This document shows, piece by piece, positions 28,261-37,634 of a stretch of DNA of 64,000 nt (position 1 is the first letter of the stretch; the number at the start of each line of letters is the position of its first letter). Location of the stretch: positions 2,108,001-2,172,000 of the forward strand of contig NZ_BAAAWE010000001.1 of NCBI RefSeq assembly GCF_039534915.1, given 5' to 3'. The notes below the pieces were generated by a model. It did no database searches, had not been told where the DNA came from, and saw only the letters and a program-made list of their open reading frames with translations. Both the position numbers and the translations under genes were made by a program. This DNA comes from Streptomyces roseofulvus (GTDB taxonomy: Bacteria > Actinomycetota > Actinomycetes > Streptomycetales > Streptomycetaceae).

Positions 28261-31200
28261 TCACGCCTTGCGGGCGCGGGTCGCCGTCTTCTTGGCCGGC
28301 GCGGCCTTCTTCGCCGCGGCCGTCTTCTTCGCGGCCGTCTTCGCCGCGGCCGGCGCCTTCTTCGCCGCCGTCTTCCTGGCCCCCGCCTTCTTCGCCGAGC
28401 CGCGGGCCGCGGGCACCCCCGCGTCGCTGATCCGCTCGGCACCGAGGATCTCGCGGAGGAACTTGCCGGTGTGGCTGGCAGGCTCCGAGGCGACCTCCTC
28501 CGGGGTGCCCTCGGCGACGACCGTGCCGCCGCCGCTGCCGCCCTCGGGGCCCATGTCGATGACCCAGTCGGCGGTCTTGATGACATCGAGGTTGTGCTCG
28601 ATGACGATCACCGAGTTGCCCTTGTCGACCAGGCCCGACAGCACCTTGATCAGCTTCGAGATGTCCTCGAAGTGCAGACCGGTCGTCGGCTCGTCCAGGA
28701 CGTACACCGTCCGTCCCGTCGAGCGCTTCTGGAGCTCGGACGCGAGCTTGACGCGCTGCGCCTCGCCGCCGGAGAGCGTCGGCGCCGACTGGCCGAGCCG
28801 GACGTAGCCGAGCCCGACCTCGTTGAGCGTCCGCAGGTGGCGGGCGATCGTGGGCACGGCCTCGAAGAAGTCGAGGGCCTCCTCGATCGGCATGTCCAGC
28901 ACCTCGGCGATGGACTTGCCCTTGTAGTGGACCTCCAGGGTCTCCCGGTTGTACCGGGCCCCGTGGCAGACCTCGCACGGCACGTACACGTCCGGGAGGA
29001 AGTTCATCTCGATCTTGATGGTGCCGTCGCCGGAGCAGTTCTCGCAGCGCCCGCCCTTGACGTTGAAGGAGAAGCGGCCGGGCAGGTAGCCCCGCACCTT
29101 CGCCTCCATCGTCTCCGCGAAGAGCCTGCGGACGTGGTCGAAGACGCCGGTGTACGTCGCCGGGTTCGAGCGCGGGGTGCGGCCGATCGGCGACTGGTCG
29201 ACGTGCACCACCTTGTCGACGAGGTCGTCGCCCTCCACGCGCGTGTGCCGCCCGGGCACCGTCTTCGCGCCGTTCAGCTCGCGCGCCAGGTGGGTGTAGA
29301 GGATGTCGTTGACCAGCGTCGACTTGCCGGAGCCGGAGACGCCGGTGACGGCGGTGAGGACGCCCAGCGGGAACGAGACGTCGATGTCCCGCAGGTTGTT
29401 CTCCCGGGCGCCGTGCACGGTGAGCAGCCGGCCGGGGTCGACGGGGCGCCGGATGTCGGGGGTGGTGATCGCGCGGCGGCCGGACAGGTACTGCCCGGTC
29501 ATGGACTCCTCGTTGGCCAGGAGCTCCTTCAAGGTGCCGGAGTGGACGACCTTGCCGCCGTGCTCGCCGGCGCCGGGGCCGATGTCCACGATCCAGTCGG
29601 CGACCTTGATGGTGTCCTCGTCGTGCTCGACGACGATGAGCGTGTTGCCCATGTCGCGGAGGCGGACCAGGGTCTCGATCAGGCGGTGGTTGTCGCGCTG
29701 GTGGAGGCCGATGGACGGCTCGTCGAGCACGTAGAGGACGCCGACCAGGCCGGAGCCGATCTGGGTGGCGAGCCGGATGCGCTGCGCCTCGCCGCCGGAG
29801 AGGGTGCCGGCCGCGCGGTTGAGCGAGAGGTAGTCGAGGCCGACGTCGACGAGGAAGCGGAGCCGCTCGTTGACCTCCTTGAGGACCCGCTCGGCGATCT
29901 TCTTGTCGCGGGCGTTGAGCGTGAGGCGGCCCAGGAACTCGGCGCAGTCGCTGATCGACATGGCGGAGACCTCGGCGATGGACTTCTCCATCACGGTGAC
30001 CGCGAGCACGATCGGCTTCAGGCGGGAGCCCTCGCAGGTGGGGCAGGGCACCTCGCGCATGTACCCCTCGAAGCGCTCCCGGCTGGAGTCGCTCTCGGCC
30101 TCGCTGTGGCGCCGCTTCACGAAGGAGACGGCGCCTTCGAAGGCCGGGCTGGTCCAGGCGCGCTCGCGCCCGTACCGGTTGCGGTAGCGGACCTCGATCT
30201 GGGTCTTGTGGCCGTACATGAGGGCCTTCTTGGCCCGCTGCGGCAGCCCCGCGTAGGGGATGTCGGTGCGGAAGCCGAGGGCCTGCGACAGCCCGTCGAT
30301 CATCCGGCCGAAGTACTCCTTGGTGTGGCCGTGCGACCACGGGTGGATGGCGCCCTCGTCGAGGGACTTCTCCTCGTCGGGGACGACCAGCTCGGGGTCG
30401 ACCTCCATGCGGGTGCCGATGCCGGTGCAGTCGGGGCAGGCGCCGAACGGCGAGTTGAAGGAGAAGGAGCGCGGCTCCAGCTCCTCGAAGGAGAGGTCGT
30501 CGTACGGGCAGTAGAGGTGCTCCGAGTACATCCTCTCGCGCTCGGGGTCGTCCTCGGGGAGGTCGACGAAGTCGAGCACGACCATGCCGCCGGAGAGGCC
30601 GAGGGCGGTCTCGACGGAGTCGGTGAGGCGGCGCTTGGCGCTGTCCTTCACGGTGAGGCGGTCGACGACCACCTCGATGGTGTGCTTCTCCTGCTTCTTG
30701 AGCGTCGGCGGCTCGCTGAGCTGGACGGTCCGCCCGTCGACCCGGGCGCGGCTGTAGCCCTTGGTCTGGAGGTCGGCGAAGAGGTCGACGAACTCGCCCT
30801 TGCGCTCGCGCACGAGCGGGGAGAGCACCTGGAAGCGGCTGCCCTCGGGCAGCTCCAGGACCTTGTCGACGATGGCCTGCGGCGACTGGCGGGAGATCGG
30901 CCGGCGGCACTCGGGACAGTGCGGCTTGCCGATACGGGCGAAGAGCAGGCGGAGGTAGTCGTAGACCTCGGTGATGGTGCCGACCGTGGAGCGCGGGTTG
31001 CGCGAGGTCGACTTCTGGTCGATGGAGACGGCGGGCGAGAGACCCTCGATGAAGTCCACGTCCGGCTTGTCCATCTGGCCGAGGAACTGCCGCGCGTACG
31101 AGGAGAGCGACTCGACGTACCGGCGCTGCCCCTCGGCGAAGATCGTGTCGAACGCGAGGGAGGACTTGCCCGACCCCGAGAGCCCGGTGAAGACGATGAG

Positions 31201-31278
31201 GGAGTCACGGGGGAGATCGAGCGAGACGTTCTTGAGGTTGTGCTCGCGCGCGCCACGGACGATGAGACGGTCGGCCAC
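28261..31278 (-). CDS. uvrA: Excinuclease ABC subunit A
   Basis: DNA damage sensor ATPase of nucleotide excision repair. The 1005-residue protein has two ABC modules: Walker [10 protein letters not shown] (about 30) and GVSGSGKST (about 650), ABC signatures [10 protein letters not shown] and [10 protein letters not shown], and Walker [12 protein letters not shown] and [11 protein letters not shown]. Zinc-binding cysteine pairs occur in CPDC...CPTC and CENC...CEVC. The last 45 residues are an Ala/Lys-rich tail of repeated KKTA units, unlike E. coli UvrA. The GTG at 31278 gives the standard [15 protein letters not shown] start and has AAAGG 11 bases upstream. A terminator follows; an SOS-box-like sequence lies about 100 bp upstream. 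Confidence 0.97.
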   Translation of the reverse strand: MADRLIVRGAREHNLKNVSLDLPRDSLIVFTGLSGSGKSSLAFDTIFAEGQRRYVESLSSYARQFLGQMDKPDVDFIEGLSPAVSIDQKSTSRNPRSTVGTITEVYDYLRLLFARIGKPHCPECRRPISRQSPQAIVDKVLELPEGSRFQVLSPLVRERKGEFVDLFADLQTKGYSRARVDGRTVQLSEPPTLKKQEKHTIEVVVDRLTVKDSAKRRLTDSVETALGLSGGMVVLDFVDLPEDDPERERMYSEHLYCPYDDLSFEELEPRSFSFNSPFGACPDCTGIGTRMEVDPELVVPDEEKSLDEGAIHPWSHGHTKEYFGRMIDGLSQALGFRTDIPYAGLPQRAKKALMYGHKTQIEVRYRNRYGRERAWTSPAFEGAVSFVKRRHSEAESDSSRERFEGYMREVPCPTCEGSRLKPIVLAVTVMEKSIAEVSAMSISDCAEFLGRLTLNARDKKIAERVLKEVNERLRFLVDVGLDYLSLNRAAGTLSGGEAQRIRLATQIGSGLVGVLYVLDEPSIGLHQRDNHRLIETLVRLRDMGNTLIVVEHDEDTIKVADWIVDIGPGAGEHGGKVVHSGTLKELLANEESMTGQYLSGRRAITTPDIRRPVDPGRLLTVHGARENNLRDIDVSFPLGVLTAVTGVSGSGKSTLVNDILYTHLARELNGAKTVPGRHTRVEGDDLVDKVVHVDQSPIGRTPRSNPATYTGVFDHVRRLFAETMEAKVRGYLPGRFSFNVKGGRCENCSGDGTIKIEMNFLPDVYVPCEVCHGARYNRETLEVHYKGKSIAEVLDMPIEEALDFFEAVPTIARHLRTLNEVGLGYVRLGQSAPTLSGGEAQRVKLASELQKRSTGRTVYVLDEPTTGLHFEDISKLIKVLSGLVDKGNSVIVIEHNLDVIKTADWVIDMGPEGGSGGGTVVAEGTPEEVASEPASHTGKFLREILGAERISDAGVPAARGSAKKAGARKTAAKKAPAAAKTAAKKTAAAKKAAPAKKTATRARKA

Positions 31279-31372
31279 GCCGGTCCGCACCTTTCTTGAG
31301 AGAGCGGATGACAGAACACCCAACAACCAAGGATGCCGGATGCTTCCGTGGTCGGCGGCTGCCACCATCGAG

Positions 31373-31392
31373 CCTATAGCACGTACATTCGA
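31373..31392 (-). promoter_or_regulatory. Possible uvrA -10 element and SOS-box-like sequence
   Basis: On the minus strand TATAGG (31378-31373) resembles a -10 box, and the directly upstream 16 bases (31392-31377) begin TCGAATGTAC, matching 9 of the 12 fixed positions of the actinobacterial LexA box TCGAAC-N4-GTTCGA. The overlap with the -10 would suit repression. The right half is poor, so this is tentative. Confidence 0.3.
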
Positions 31393-31451
31393 TTTCCGGA
31401 GCTCGCTTGCCTGCTTCACCCGAACGAGTGGTCGGCACTAGGGTCGGCGCC

Positions 31452-32141
31452 ATGATCGACCACGAGCGCGACCTCGCCTCCCTCCACGAAGCGACCGAGC
31501 GGCTGCTGACCGACGCCGCCTCCTGGGACAACGCCGCCGTCGCCCTGCCGTCACGGCTTCCCGGCTGGACGCGCGGCCACGTCCTCACCCACCTGGCCCG
31601 GAACGCCGAGGCTCTGGTGAACGTCCTCGAAGGCCGCCCCATGTACGCGAGCGCCGAGGCCCGCGACGCGGACATCGAGCGCGGCGCCGCCCGCCCCCTC
31701 GACGTCCAGCTCGCCGACGTCCGCGCGACGGCCGAGGTCCTCCGGGCCGCGGCCGCCGTCCCGGCCGACTGGAGCCGCACCGTCGAGCTGCGCAACGGCG
31801 TCACCGACAGCGCCTCACGGCTCCCCTTCCGCCGCTGGGTCGAGGTGGCCCTGCACCACGTGGACCTCGGCTGCGGCTACGAGCTGGAGGACCTCCCCGA
31901 GGAGTTCGTCGGGCGCGAGATCGACTTCCTCGCCGAGCGGTTCGCCGGGCACCCGGACGTCCCCGCCACCGGCCTGCGCGCCGACGACGGCCGGACGTGG
32001 ACCACCGGCGGCGGCGCCGAGGGCGGCCCGGTGACCGTCTCCGGCCCCGCCCCCGAGCTGCTCGGCTGGCTGGCCGGCCGCCGCGACGGCTCCGCCCTGA
32101 AGACCGAGGGCGGCCCGCTCCCGAAGCTGCCCCCGCTCTAG
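31452..32141 (+). CDS. Maleylpyruvate isomerase family mycothiol-dependent enzyme
   Basis: A 229-residue member of the mycothiol-dependent maleylpyruvate isomerase N-terminal (DinB-like four-helix) family. Visible family features are the metal-site region LPGWTRGHVLTHLARNAEAL with its conserved His residues and RWVEVALHHVDLGCGYELEDLP. Such proteins use mycothiol, the actinobacterial thiol, as cofactor for isomerisation or thiol transfer; the exact substrate cannot be told. The ATG at 31452 is the likely start. It is divergent from uvrA across 173 bp and followed 48 bp later by a metallo-beta-lactamase-fold hydrolase, and the two may act together in thiol-conjugate or aldehyde detoxification. 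Confidence 0.88.
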   Translation: MIDHERDLASLHEATERLLTDAASWDNAAVALPSRLPGWTRGHVLTHLARNAEALVNVLEGRPMYASAEARDADIERGAARPLDVQLADVRATAEVLRAAAAVPADWSRTVELRNGVTDSASRLPFRRWVEVALHHVDLGCGYELEDLPEEFVGREIDFLAERFAGHPDVPATGLRADDGRTWTTGGGAEGGPVTVSGPAPELLGWLAGRRDGSALKTEGGPLPKLPPL

Positions 32142-32189
32142 ACGGCTGTTCCCGGGACCGCTGTCGGCGGGCGGGGCTAGTCTGAGGCC

Positions 32190-32846
32190 ATGACGTACAG
32201 CGGAGCGGTGAGGGTGGGCGGTCCGGCCGACGTCCACGAGCTGAAGGACCTGATGATCTCCAAGGTCGCGGTCGGCCCGATGGACAACAACGCGTACCTG
32301 CTGCGCTGCCGGGCCACCGGCGCCCAGCTGCTCGTCGACGCGGCCAACGACGCGGAGACCCTGCTCACGCTGATCGGTGACGACGGCATCACCGCCGTCG
32401 TCACCACCCACCGGCACGGCGACCACTGGCAGGCGCTGGCCCAGGTGGTCGCCGCCACCGGCGCCACCACGTACGCGGGCGCGTACGACGCGGAGGGCAT
32501 CCCGGTCGCCACCGACGTCCTCGTCGAGGACGGCGACACGATCCGGGTGGGCGAGGTGGAGCTCACCGCCCGGCACCTCGTCGGCCACACCCCCGGCTCG
32601 ATCGCGCTGGTCTACGACGACCCGCACGGGCACCCGCACGTCTTCACCGGTGACTGCCTCTTCCCCGGCGGCGTCGGCAACACCTGGAAGGACCCGGAGG
32701 CCTTCGCGAGCCTCCTCCGGGACGTCGAGACCAAGCTCTTCGCCGCCCTGCCGGACGAGACCTGGGTCTACCCCGGCCACGGCAAGGACACCACGCTCGG
32801 TGACGAGCGCCCCCACCTCCCGGAGTGGCGCGAGCGCGGCTGGTGA
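32190..32846 (+). CDS. Metallo-beta-lactamase-fold hydrolase (glyoxalase II-like)
   Basis: A 218-residue MBL-fold metallohydrolase. The metal-binding motif is THRHGDH, followed by His in GHTPGSIALV, Asp in FTGDCLFPGG and the final His in YPGHGKDTTLGDE, the set typical of glyoxalase II and related thiolesterases. The N-terminus VGPMDNNAYLLRC also matches that group. In a mycothiol organism the natural substrate may be a mycothiol thioester. It follows the mycothiol-dependent isomerase-family gene on the same strand, which supports a shared thiol-dependent role. A terminator lies 17 bp downstream. Start ATG at 32190. Confidence 0.9.
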   Translation: MTYSGAVRVGGPADVHELKDLMISKVAVGPMDNNAYLLRCRATGAQLLVDAANDAETLLTLIGDDGITAVVTTHRHGDHWQALAQVVAATGATTYAGAYDAEGIPVATDVLVEDGDTIRVGEVELTARHLVGHTPGSIALVYDDPHGHPHVFTGDCLFPGGVGNTWKDPEAFASLLRDVETKLFAALPDETWVYPGHGKDTTLGDERPHLPEWRERGW

Positions 32847-32862
32847 GCCGACCGGTGCCGAA

Positions 32863-32887
32863 GCGCCCCCGGTGACACCGGGGGCGC
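32863..32887 (+). terminator. Terminator after the MBL-fold hydrolase
   Basis: Ten-base arms 32863-32872/32878-32887 with a 5-base loop, 17 bp beyond the stop codon. Confidence 0.75.
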
Positions 32888-32957
32888 CCCCGCGGGGCGC
32901 CGGTGCCGCTCCCGTACGCCCCCGTAACCCGGACGGCGGCCGGGTAGTTGGCGGCAC

Positions 32958-34307
32958 ATGCACCCCAGTCACGCTCCGTCGCCACCGGCGGCCCGTCCCG
33001 GCCCCTCGATGCCCCGGCTCGCCGCCGCCTCGCTCGTCGGCACCGCCATCGAGTTCTTCGACTTCTTCGTCTACGGGACGGCCGCCGCCCTCGTCCTCGG
33101 GCCGCTCTTCTTCCCGACCTTCTCCCCGCTCGCCGGGACCCTCGCCGCCTTCGGCACCTTCGCCATCGGCTTCCTCTCCCGCCCCATGGGCTCCGTCCTC
33201 TTCGGGCACATCGGGGACCGGCACGGGCGCCGGCCCGTGCTCTTCGCCTCCCTGCTGCTCACCGGCTGCGCCACCGTCGCGGTCGGCTGCGTCCCCACGT
33301 ACGAGTCGATCGGCGTCGCCGCTCCCCTGCTCCTGCTGGTGCTCCGCTTCCTCCAGGGGCTCGGGCTCGGCGGCGAGTGGGGCGGGGCCGTCCTGCTCAC
33401 CGCCGAACACGCGCCGCCGCACCGGCGGGCCCTGTGGGCGAGCTTCCCGCAGATCGGCCCGGCGGTCGGCTTCCTGCTCGCGAACGGCGTGATGCTCGCG
33501 CTCACCGCCGGGCTGAGCGACGCCGACTTCCGGTCGTGGGGATGGCGGGTGCCGTTCTGGGCGGCGGGGCTGCTCGCCGCCGCCGGGCTGCTGCTGCGCT
33601 CCTCGCTCGCGGAGACCCCGCAGTTCGAGGAGCTGTCCGCGTCCGGGCGGCGGGCGAACGCCCCGCTCGCCGAGGTGGCACGCGACCACTGGCGGCTCGT
33701 CCTGCTGACCGCCGGCGCCCTCGCCGTGGGGTACGCGATCTTCTACACGGTCTCCACCTGGGCGCTGGCCTACGGCACCGAGAAGCTCGGGGTGAGCAGC
33801 ACGGTGATGCTCATCTGCGTGATGGCGGCGGTGGCCGTGAAGGGCGCGGCGACGCCGTTCCTGGCCCTGCTGGGCGACCGCTGGGGGCGCAGGCCGCTCT
33901 GCCTGGCGGGGTGCGCGGGGGCGGCGCTGTGGATGTTCCCGTTGGTGGCACTGCTGCACACCCGGCAGCCGCTGCTGATGTTCCTGGGCTTCCTGGGGGC
34001 GCTGCTCGCCTTCATCACCATGTTCGCGGTGGTCGCCGCGTACCTCCCGGAGCTGTACGAGCCCCGGGTGCGCTGCACGGGCGCGGCGGTGGGCTACAAC
34101 CTGGCGGGGGTGCTCGGCGGGGCGCTGACGCCGATCGTGGCGACCACGCTGTCGGAGGGCGGTTCGGGCCCGCCGTGGGGGGTGGCGGCCTATCTGACGG
34201 TGGTGGCGCTGGTGAGCCTCGGCTGCTTCGCGCTGCTGCCGGAGACGCTGCCGGAGCGGCGCGTCGAGGAGGCGGTCGAGGATTCGGTCGAGTCGGCGCC
34301 CGCGTAG
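32958..34307 (+). CDS. MFS transporter, metabolite:H+ symporter (MHS) family
   Basis: A 449-residue membrane transporter with 12 predicted helices. The N-terminal SLVGTAIEFFDFFVYGTAAA is the hallmark of the MHS subgroup (ProP, KgtP, ShiA relatives), followed by FGHIGDRHGRRPVL in loop 2-3 and RFLQGLGLGGEWGGAVL in helix 4. Members take up organic acids, osmolytes such as proline/betaine, or shikimate with protons; the substrate cannot be assigned here. The ATG at 32958 is in reasonable context, and an internal ATG before PRLAAAS is an alternative. It is a single-gene unit convergent with terC; the two share a hairpin terminator. Confidence 0.92.
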   Translation: MHPSHAPSPPAARPGPSMPRLAAASLVGTAIEFFDFFVYGTAAALVLGPLFFPTFSPLAGTLAAFGTFAIGFLSRPMGSVLFGHIGDRHGRRPVLFASLLLTGCATVAVGCVPTYESIGVAAPLLLLVLRFLQGLGLGGEWGGAVLLTAEHAPPHRRALWASFPQIGPAVGFLLANGVMLALTAGLSDADFRSWGWRVPFWAAGLLAAAGLLLRSSLAETPQFEELSASGRRANAPLAEVARDHWRLVLLTAGALAVGYAIFYTVSTWALAYGTEKLGVSSTVMLICVMAAVAVKGAATPFLALLGDRWGRRPLCLAGCAGAALWMFPLVALLHTRQPLLMFLGFLGALLAFITMFAVVAAYLPELYEPRVRCTGAAVGYNLAGVLGGALTPIVATTLSEGGSGPPWGVAAYLTVVALVSLGCFALLPETLPERRVEEAVEDSVESAPA

Positions 34308-34329
34308 CGGGGCGGTGCGGGAACGGCGG

Positions 34330-34363
34330 CGGCCGGCCCGGGCGGGGATGCCCGGGCCGGCCG
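34330..34363. terminator. Bidirectional terminator between MHS transporter and terC
   Basis: Perfect 13-bp inverted repeat, 34330-34342/34351-34363, 8-base loop, between convergent genes. Confidence 0.8.
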
Positions 34364-34392
34364 TCGCCGTCACGCGTGGAGGGCGCGGGGGG

Positions 34393-35409
34393 TCACGCCT
34401 CGACGCTGTCCTTGCTGTCCTTGCTGCCCGTGCCGTCGTGCTCGGCGGCTTCCAGAGCGGCCTTCTCGGACTGCTTCCGGGAGGCGATCAGGCTGGTGAT
34501 GGTGGTGACGACCAGCACGCCGCAGATGACGGAGAGGGAGAGCGGGATGGAGATCTCCGGCACGTGCAGGCCCGACTCGTGCATCGCGTGCAGGACCAGC
34601 TTCACGCCGATGAAGCCGAGGATCACCGACAGGCCGTAGCTGAGGTGGACCAGCTTCTTGAGCAGGCCGCCGAGGAGGAAGTACAGCTGGCGGAGACCCA
34701 TCAGGGCGAACGCGTTGGCGGTGAAGACGATGTACGGGTCCTGGGTCAGGCCGAAGATCGCGGGGATCGAGTCCATCGCGAACAGCACGTCGGTCATGCC
34801 GATGGCCAGCATGACGACCAGGAGCGGCGTCATGACCTTCTTGCCGGACTGCACGATGAAGAGCTTGGTGCCGTGGTAGCGGTCCGCGACGCCGAACTTC
34901 TTCTCGATGGACTTCAGGAGGCGGTTCTCGTCCCAGTCGTCCTCCTCCTCGTCCGCCATGGCCTCCTTGACGAGCTTCCAGGCGGTGTAGATGAGGAAGG
35001 CGCCGAAGAGGTAGAAGACCCACGAGAAGCTCGCGATGATCGCGGCGCCGGCCGCGATGAAGATCGCCCGCAGGACGAGGGCGATGAGCACGCCGACCAG
35101 CAGCACCCGCTGCTGGAGGTGGGTCGGCACGGAGAACTTCGCCATGATCAGGATGAAGACGAAGAGGTTGTCGACGCTGAGCGACTTCTCCGTGATGAAG
35201 CCGGCGAAGAACTCGCCGCCCGCCTGGCCGCCGCCCCAGATCGTGACGCCGACGCCGAAGAGCACGGCGAGGGCGATCCAGACGACCGTCCAGATCCCGG
35301 CTTCCTTGATCGACACGTCATGGGGCTTGCGCCCGATGAAGAAGTCGATCGCGATGAGGGCGGACAGACCGAGAACGGTCAGCACCCAGATGGTCATCGA
35401 AACGTCCAT
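34393..35409 (-). CDS. TerC/Alx-family integral membrane protein
   Basis: A 338-residue TerC family protein with about nine membrane helices. Two acidic helix motifs typical of the family are present: EKSLSVDNLFVFILIM and FAMDSIPAIFGLT, which carry conserved metal-like Asp residues. A charged cytoplasmic loop (ADEEEDDWDENRLL) lies in the middle, and the C-terminus is polar with SKDSKDS. E. coli Alx, a relative, is involved in manganese homeostasis; TerC proteins are also linked to tellurite and oxidative stress. It is close to two TerD-domain genes, and has a long structured 5' leader (35410-35575) that can sequester its ribosome binding site. Confidence 0.92.
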   Translation of the reverse strand: MDVSMTIWVLTVLGLSALIAIDFFIGRKPHDVSIKEAGIWTVVWIALAVLFGVGVTIWGGGQAGGEFFAGFITEKSLSVDNLFVFILIMAKFSVPTHLQQRVLLVGVLIALVLRAIFIAAGAAIIASFSWVFYLFGAFLIYTAWKLVKEAMADEEEDDWDENRLLKSIEKKFGVADRYHGTKLFIVQSGKKVMTPLLVVMLAIGMTDVLFAMDSIPAIFGLTQDPYIVFTANAFALMGLRQLYFLLGGLLKKLVHLSYGLSVILGFIGVKLVLHAMHESGLHVPEISIPLSLSVICGVLVVTTITSLIASRKQSEKAALEAAEHDGTGSKDSKDSVEA

Positions 35410-35575
35410 TGCGCCTCCGGCTTCGTACGGCTACTGATCAGCGTCGTCGCTGCCGGAGGTCTCTTCCACCCGCGGTCGCTCGCGCGACCGCCGGGCCGGC
35501 GCCCCGGGACCGGATGTCCTTGATCCGTCCGTATTGACGGGTACGCCGCACATGGGGAGTACTCCCCTCCGCTCA
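35410..35575 (-). promoter_or_regulatory. Structured terC mRNA leader, possible riboswitch
   Basis: Read on the minus strand, the inferred transcript has a GGGGAGTACTCCCC palindrome (35567-35554) within its first 25 bases, an 8-bp hairpin with a GCGA loop (35491-35484/35479-35472), and a final stem in which 35459-35452 (CCTCCGGC) pairs with 35421-35414 (GCCGGAGG), covering the Shine-Dalgarno just before the ATG. GGGGAGUA is also how the yybP-ykoY manganese riboswitch begins, and that class precedes terC/alx-type genes, but I cannot match the rest of its conserved core. Confidence 0.5.
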
Positions 35576-35579
35576 GAAA

Positions 35580-35609
35580 AGAGTACCCGAAGAACCAAGA
35601 GAAGGTAAA
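35580..35609 (-). promoter_or_regulatory. Candidate terC promoter
   Basis: Minus-strand TTTACC (35609-35604) and TACTCT (35585-35580) are separated by 18 bp, a fair match to a principal sigma promoter. Transcription would start near 35573, giving a leader of about 165 nt. Confidence 0.5.
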
Positions 35610-35640
35610 GGAGAGGGTAAGGAGGACCCAAAAGCCCAGG

Positions 35641-37515
35641 TCAGCCCAGGTGTCGTCGACGGCCCTCCGCGACCTGTCCGAGGACCTGCCAGAGCACCGC
35701 GCTGCCCGGCGGCACCGTCGGCGGCTCGTACGTCCAGGCGTGGCCGACCCAGGGGTCGGCGAGGTGGTCGTCGGGCACCGGGGTGAGCCGGAGCAGCGAG
35801 CGCCAGAGCGGGTCGAGCACCGGTCCGTACGCGGCGGCGTCCGCCCGGTCCGCGACCATCAGCAGGTGCACGCCGACGGAGGGGCCCTCGTCGGCGAGGT
35901 AGCGCAGCCGGGTGACGGCCCGGTCGTCGAAGCCGTGCGGGAAGTCGTGGACGACGAGCAGCTGGCGCGAGCCGTCGAAGCCGGGCGGCAGGTCCTCCGA
36001 GGCGTCGCCGCGCACCGCCATCTGGAGCAGGTCGACCCGCTCGGTGAGCTGGGCGAGGACCGCGGTGACCCCGGCCGCGCCCCGGGCCGGCGGGGCGGCC
36101 AGGACGCCGGTCTCGACCAGCGGCCCGAAGGCGGGGGCCCCGCTGCCCGCCGGGTCGAGCACATGGACGGTGAGGGCGCCGGCGGGGTACGCGGCGAGCA
36201 GCCGGGCGGTGTGCGCCACCGCGCTGTCCAGGGCGAGCCGGCGCAGCTCGGTCTCGTCGAGCAGGCCGGCCGCCGAGGTCCGGCCGGGCCCCGAGTCGAT
36301 CCAGATCCCGCGCTCCAGCGGCAGGCGGACCAGGAAGGGGATCCTCAGGCCGGTCCGCTCGGGGAGGTGGAGGTCGCCGAGGCGGATCGCCATCGGCGGC
36401 TCCTCCGGGGTCCGGTAGGCGTGCCAGACGGGATTGTCCCAGCGGGCGTAGGCGACCGGCAGGGCGGGCTCGACGACCTCGGACTCGGCGGTGAGCTGCG
36501 CGAGGTCCCGGTCGAGGACCTCCTGGGCGCGGCTCATCAGCTCCTCGTGGGTGGCGCGGGCTTCGGCCCGGGCGGCGTCGCCGGCGCCCCCGACGCGGGT
36601 GCCGGGGTCGGCGAGCACCTGGTCGATGGCGCGGTCGAGACGGTGGTCGGCGAAGTCGCGGGCGCTGCGGTAGGCGGCGACGGTCCGGGCCAGGTCCTCG
36701 AACATGCCCCAGACCTGGTTGTAGAGCCGCTCGTCCATGGTCCAGCCGGTGGCGTCCCCGGCGACGGGCGCCGGGCGCGACTCGGCCGGCGGCGCGGCCG
36801 GCTGCGGCGGTACGGCTCCGGTGCCGGCGGCCGGGCCCGGACCGGGCTCCGCGGCAGCGGGCCGGGGGGCCGGGCGGCGGCTCGGGTGGGTGTAGCTGAT
36901 GGTGGTGGTGGCGTCGGCCGGGGCGGTCGCGGTCTCGGGGACCAGGGGCGGCGGCACCGGGGCCGCGGCGGGGGCGACCGCGTCCAGGACGGCGGCGGCG
37001 AGCTCGGCGGCGGCGGGGGCGCCCTGGTCGGCGAGGAGGTCGGCGAGCCCGCCCTCGTACCCCTGCCCGACGGCGCGGACCTTCCAGGCGCCCTGGCGCC
37101 GGTAGAGCTCCAGCGCGACGACGGCGGACTCCCGGTCGAGGCCGGTGATGGTGTACGTCACGACGGCGGCGCCCGCGGGGTCGGCGACGGACACGAAGGG
37201 GGCGGCGGCGGTGCCGAAGCGGGCCGGGCCGCCCGCGCCCGGAGGCAGGGCGAGGAGGAGGGAGAGGCGGTGGACGGAGTCCGGGAGGGCGGCGAGGTCC
37301 ACCGCGATGCGGTGCTCGGCCGCGGCCTCCCCGGACACCTCGACCCCGGGCCGTACGGGGGCGCCGGGGTGGGCGATCGCCTCGGGGCCGGCCACGTGGC
37401 CCCGCTCGTCGCCGAGGGTGGCCCCGGCGACGACCGGGTGTCCGGCGGACACCCGGAGTTCGAGTCGGGTGTCGGGCAGGGGGTGGTTCTGCCCCCGGAC
37501 CAGCTCGGCCGTCAT
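35641..37515 (-). CDS. TerD-domain protein fused to an FtsK/SpoIIIE-like C-terminal region
   Basis: A 624-residue cytoplasmic protein of mixed architecture. Residues 1-195 are a TerD/stress-response domain (beta-sandwich type; VSVADPAGAAVVTYTITGLDRESAVVALELYRR). A Pro/Ala-rich linker (about 205-255) follows. The C-terminal 360 residues resemble the final ATPase-like module of streptomycete FtsK/SpoIIIE proteins (IRLGDLHLPE..., LLVVHDFPHGFDDRAV...GVHLLMVADR) but lack a visible Walker A lysine; the corresponding place reads WIDSGPGRTSA. It may be a non-hydrolysing scaffold. It lies 119 bp after a classic TerD gene with a hairpin between. No function is known to me. Confidence 0.82.
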   Translation of the reverse strand: MTAELVRGQNHPLPDTRLELRVSAGHPVVAGATLGDERGHVAGPEAIAHPGAPVRPGVEVSGEAAAEHRIAVDLAALPDSVHRLSLLLALPPGAGGPARFGTAAAPFVSVADPAGAAVVTYTITGLDRESAVVALELYRRQGAWKVRAVGQGYEGGLADLLADQGAPAAAELAAAVLDAVAPAAAPVPPPLVPETATAPADATTTISYTHPSRRPAPRPAAAEPGPGPAAGTGAVPPQPAAPPAESRPAPVAGDATGWTMDERLYNQVWGMFEDLARTVAAYRSARDFADHRLDRAIDQVLADPGTRVGGAGDAARAEARATHEELMSRAQEVLDRDLAQLTAESEVVEPALPVAYARWDNPVWHAYRTPEEPPMAIRLGDLHLPERTGLRIPFLVRLPLERGIWIDSGPGRTSAAGLLDETELRRLALDSAVAHTARLLAAYPAGALTVHVLDPAGSGAPAFGPLVETGVLAAPPARGAAGVTAVLAQLTERVDLLQMAVRGDASEDLPPGFDGSRQLLVVHDFPHGFDDRAVTRLRYLADEGPSVGVHLLMVADRADAAAYGPVLDPLWRSLLRLTPVPDDHLADPWVGHAWTYEPPTVPPGSAVLWQVLGQVAEGRRRHLG

Positions 37516-37558
37516 CTGGACTCTGTTCCCCTCGGCGCTGTTCGGTCGGTCATGCGGG

Positions 37559-37594
37559 GCAGCTCCCGGCGGGCCGGTGCCCGTCGGGAGCTGC
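37559..37594 (-). terminator. Hairpin between terD and the TerD-fusion gene
   Basis: Ten-base arms 37559-37568/37585-37594 with an inner CGGG/CCCG stem. Likely terminates or attenuates transcription from terD before the fusion gene. Confidence 0.65.
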
Positions 37595-37634
37595 GGTGCC
37601 GCGGCGGCGGGGCCGTGGGGCCCCGCCGGTCGGT

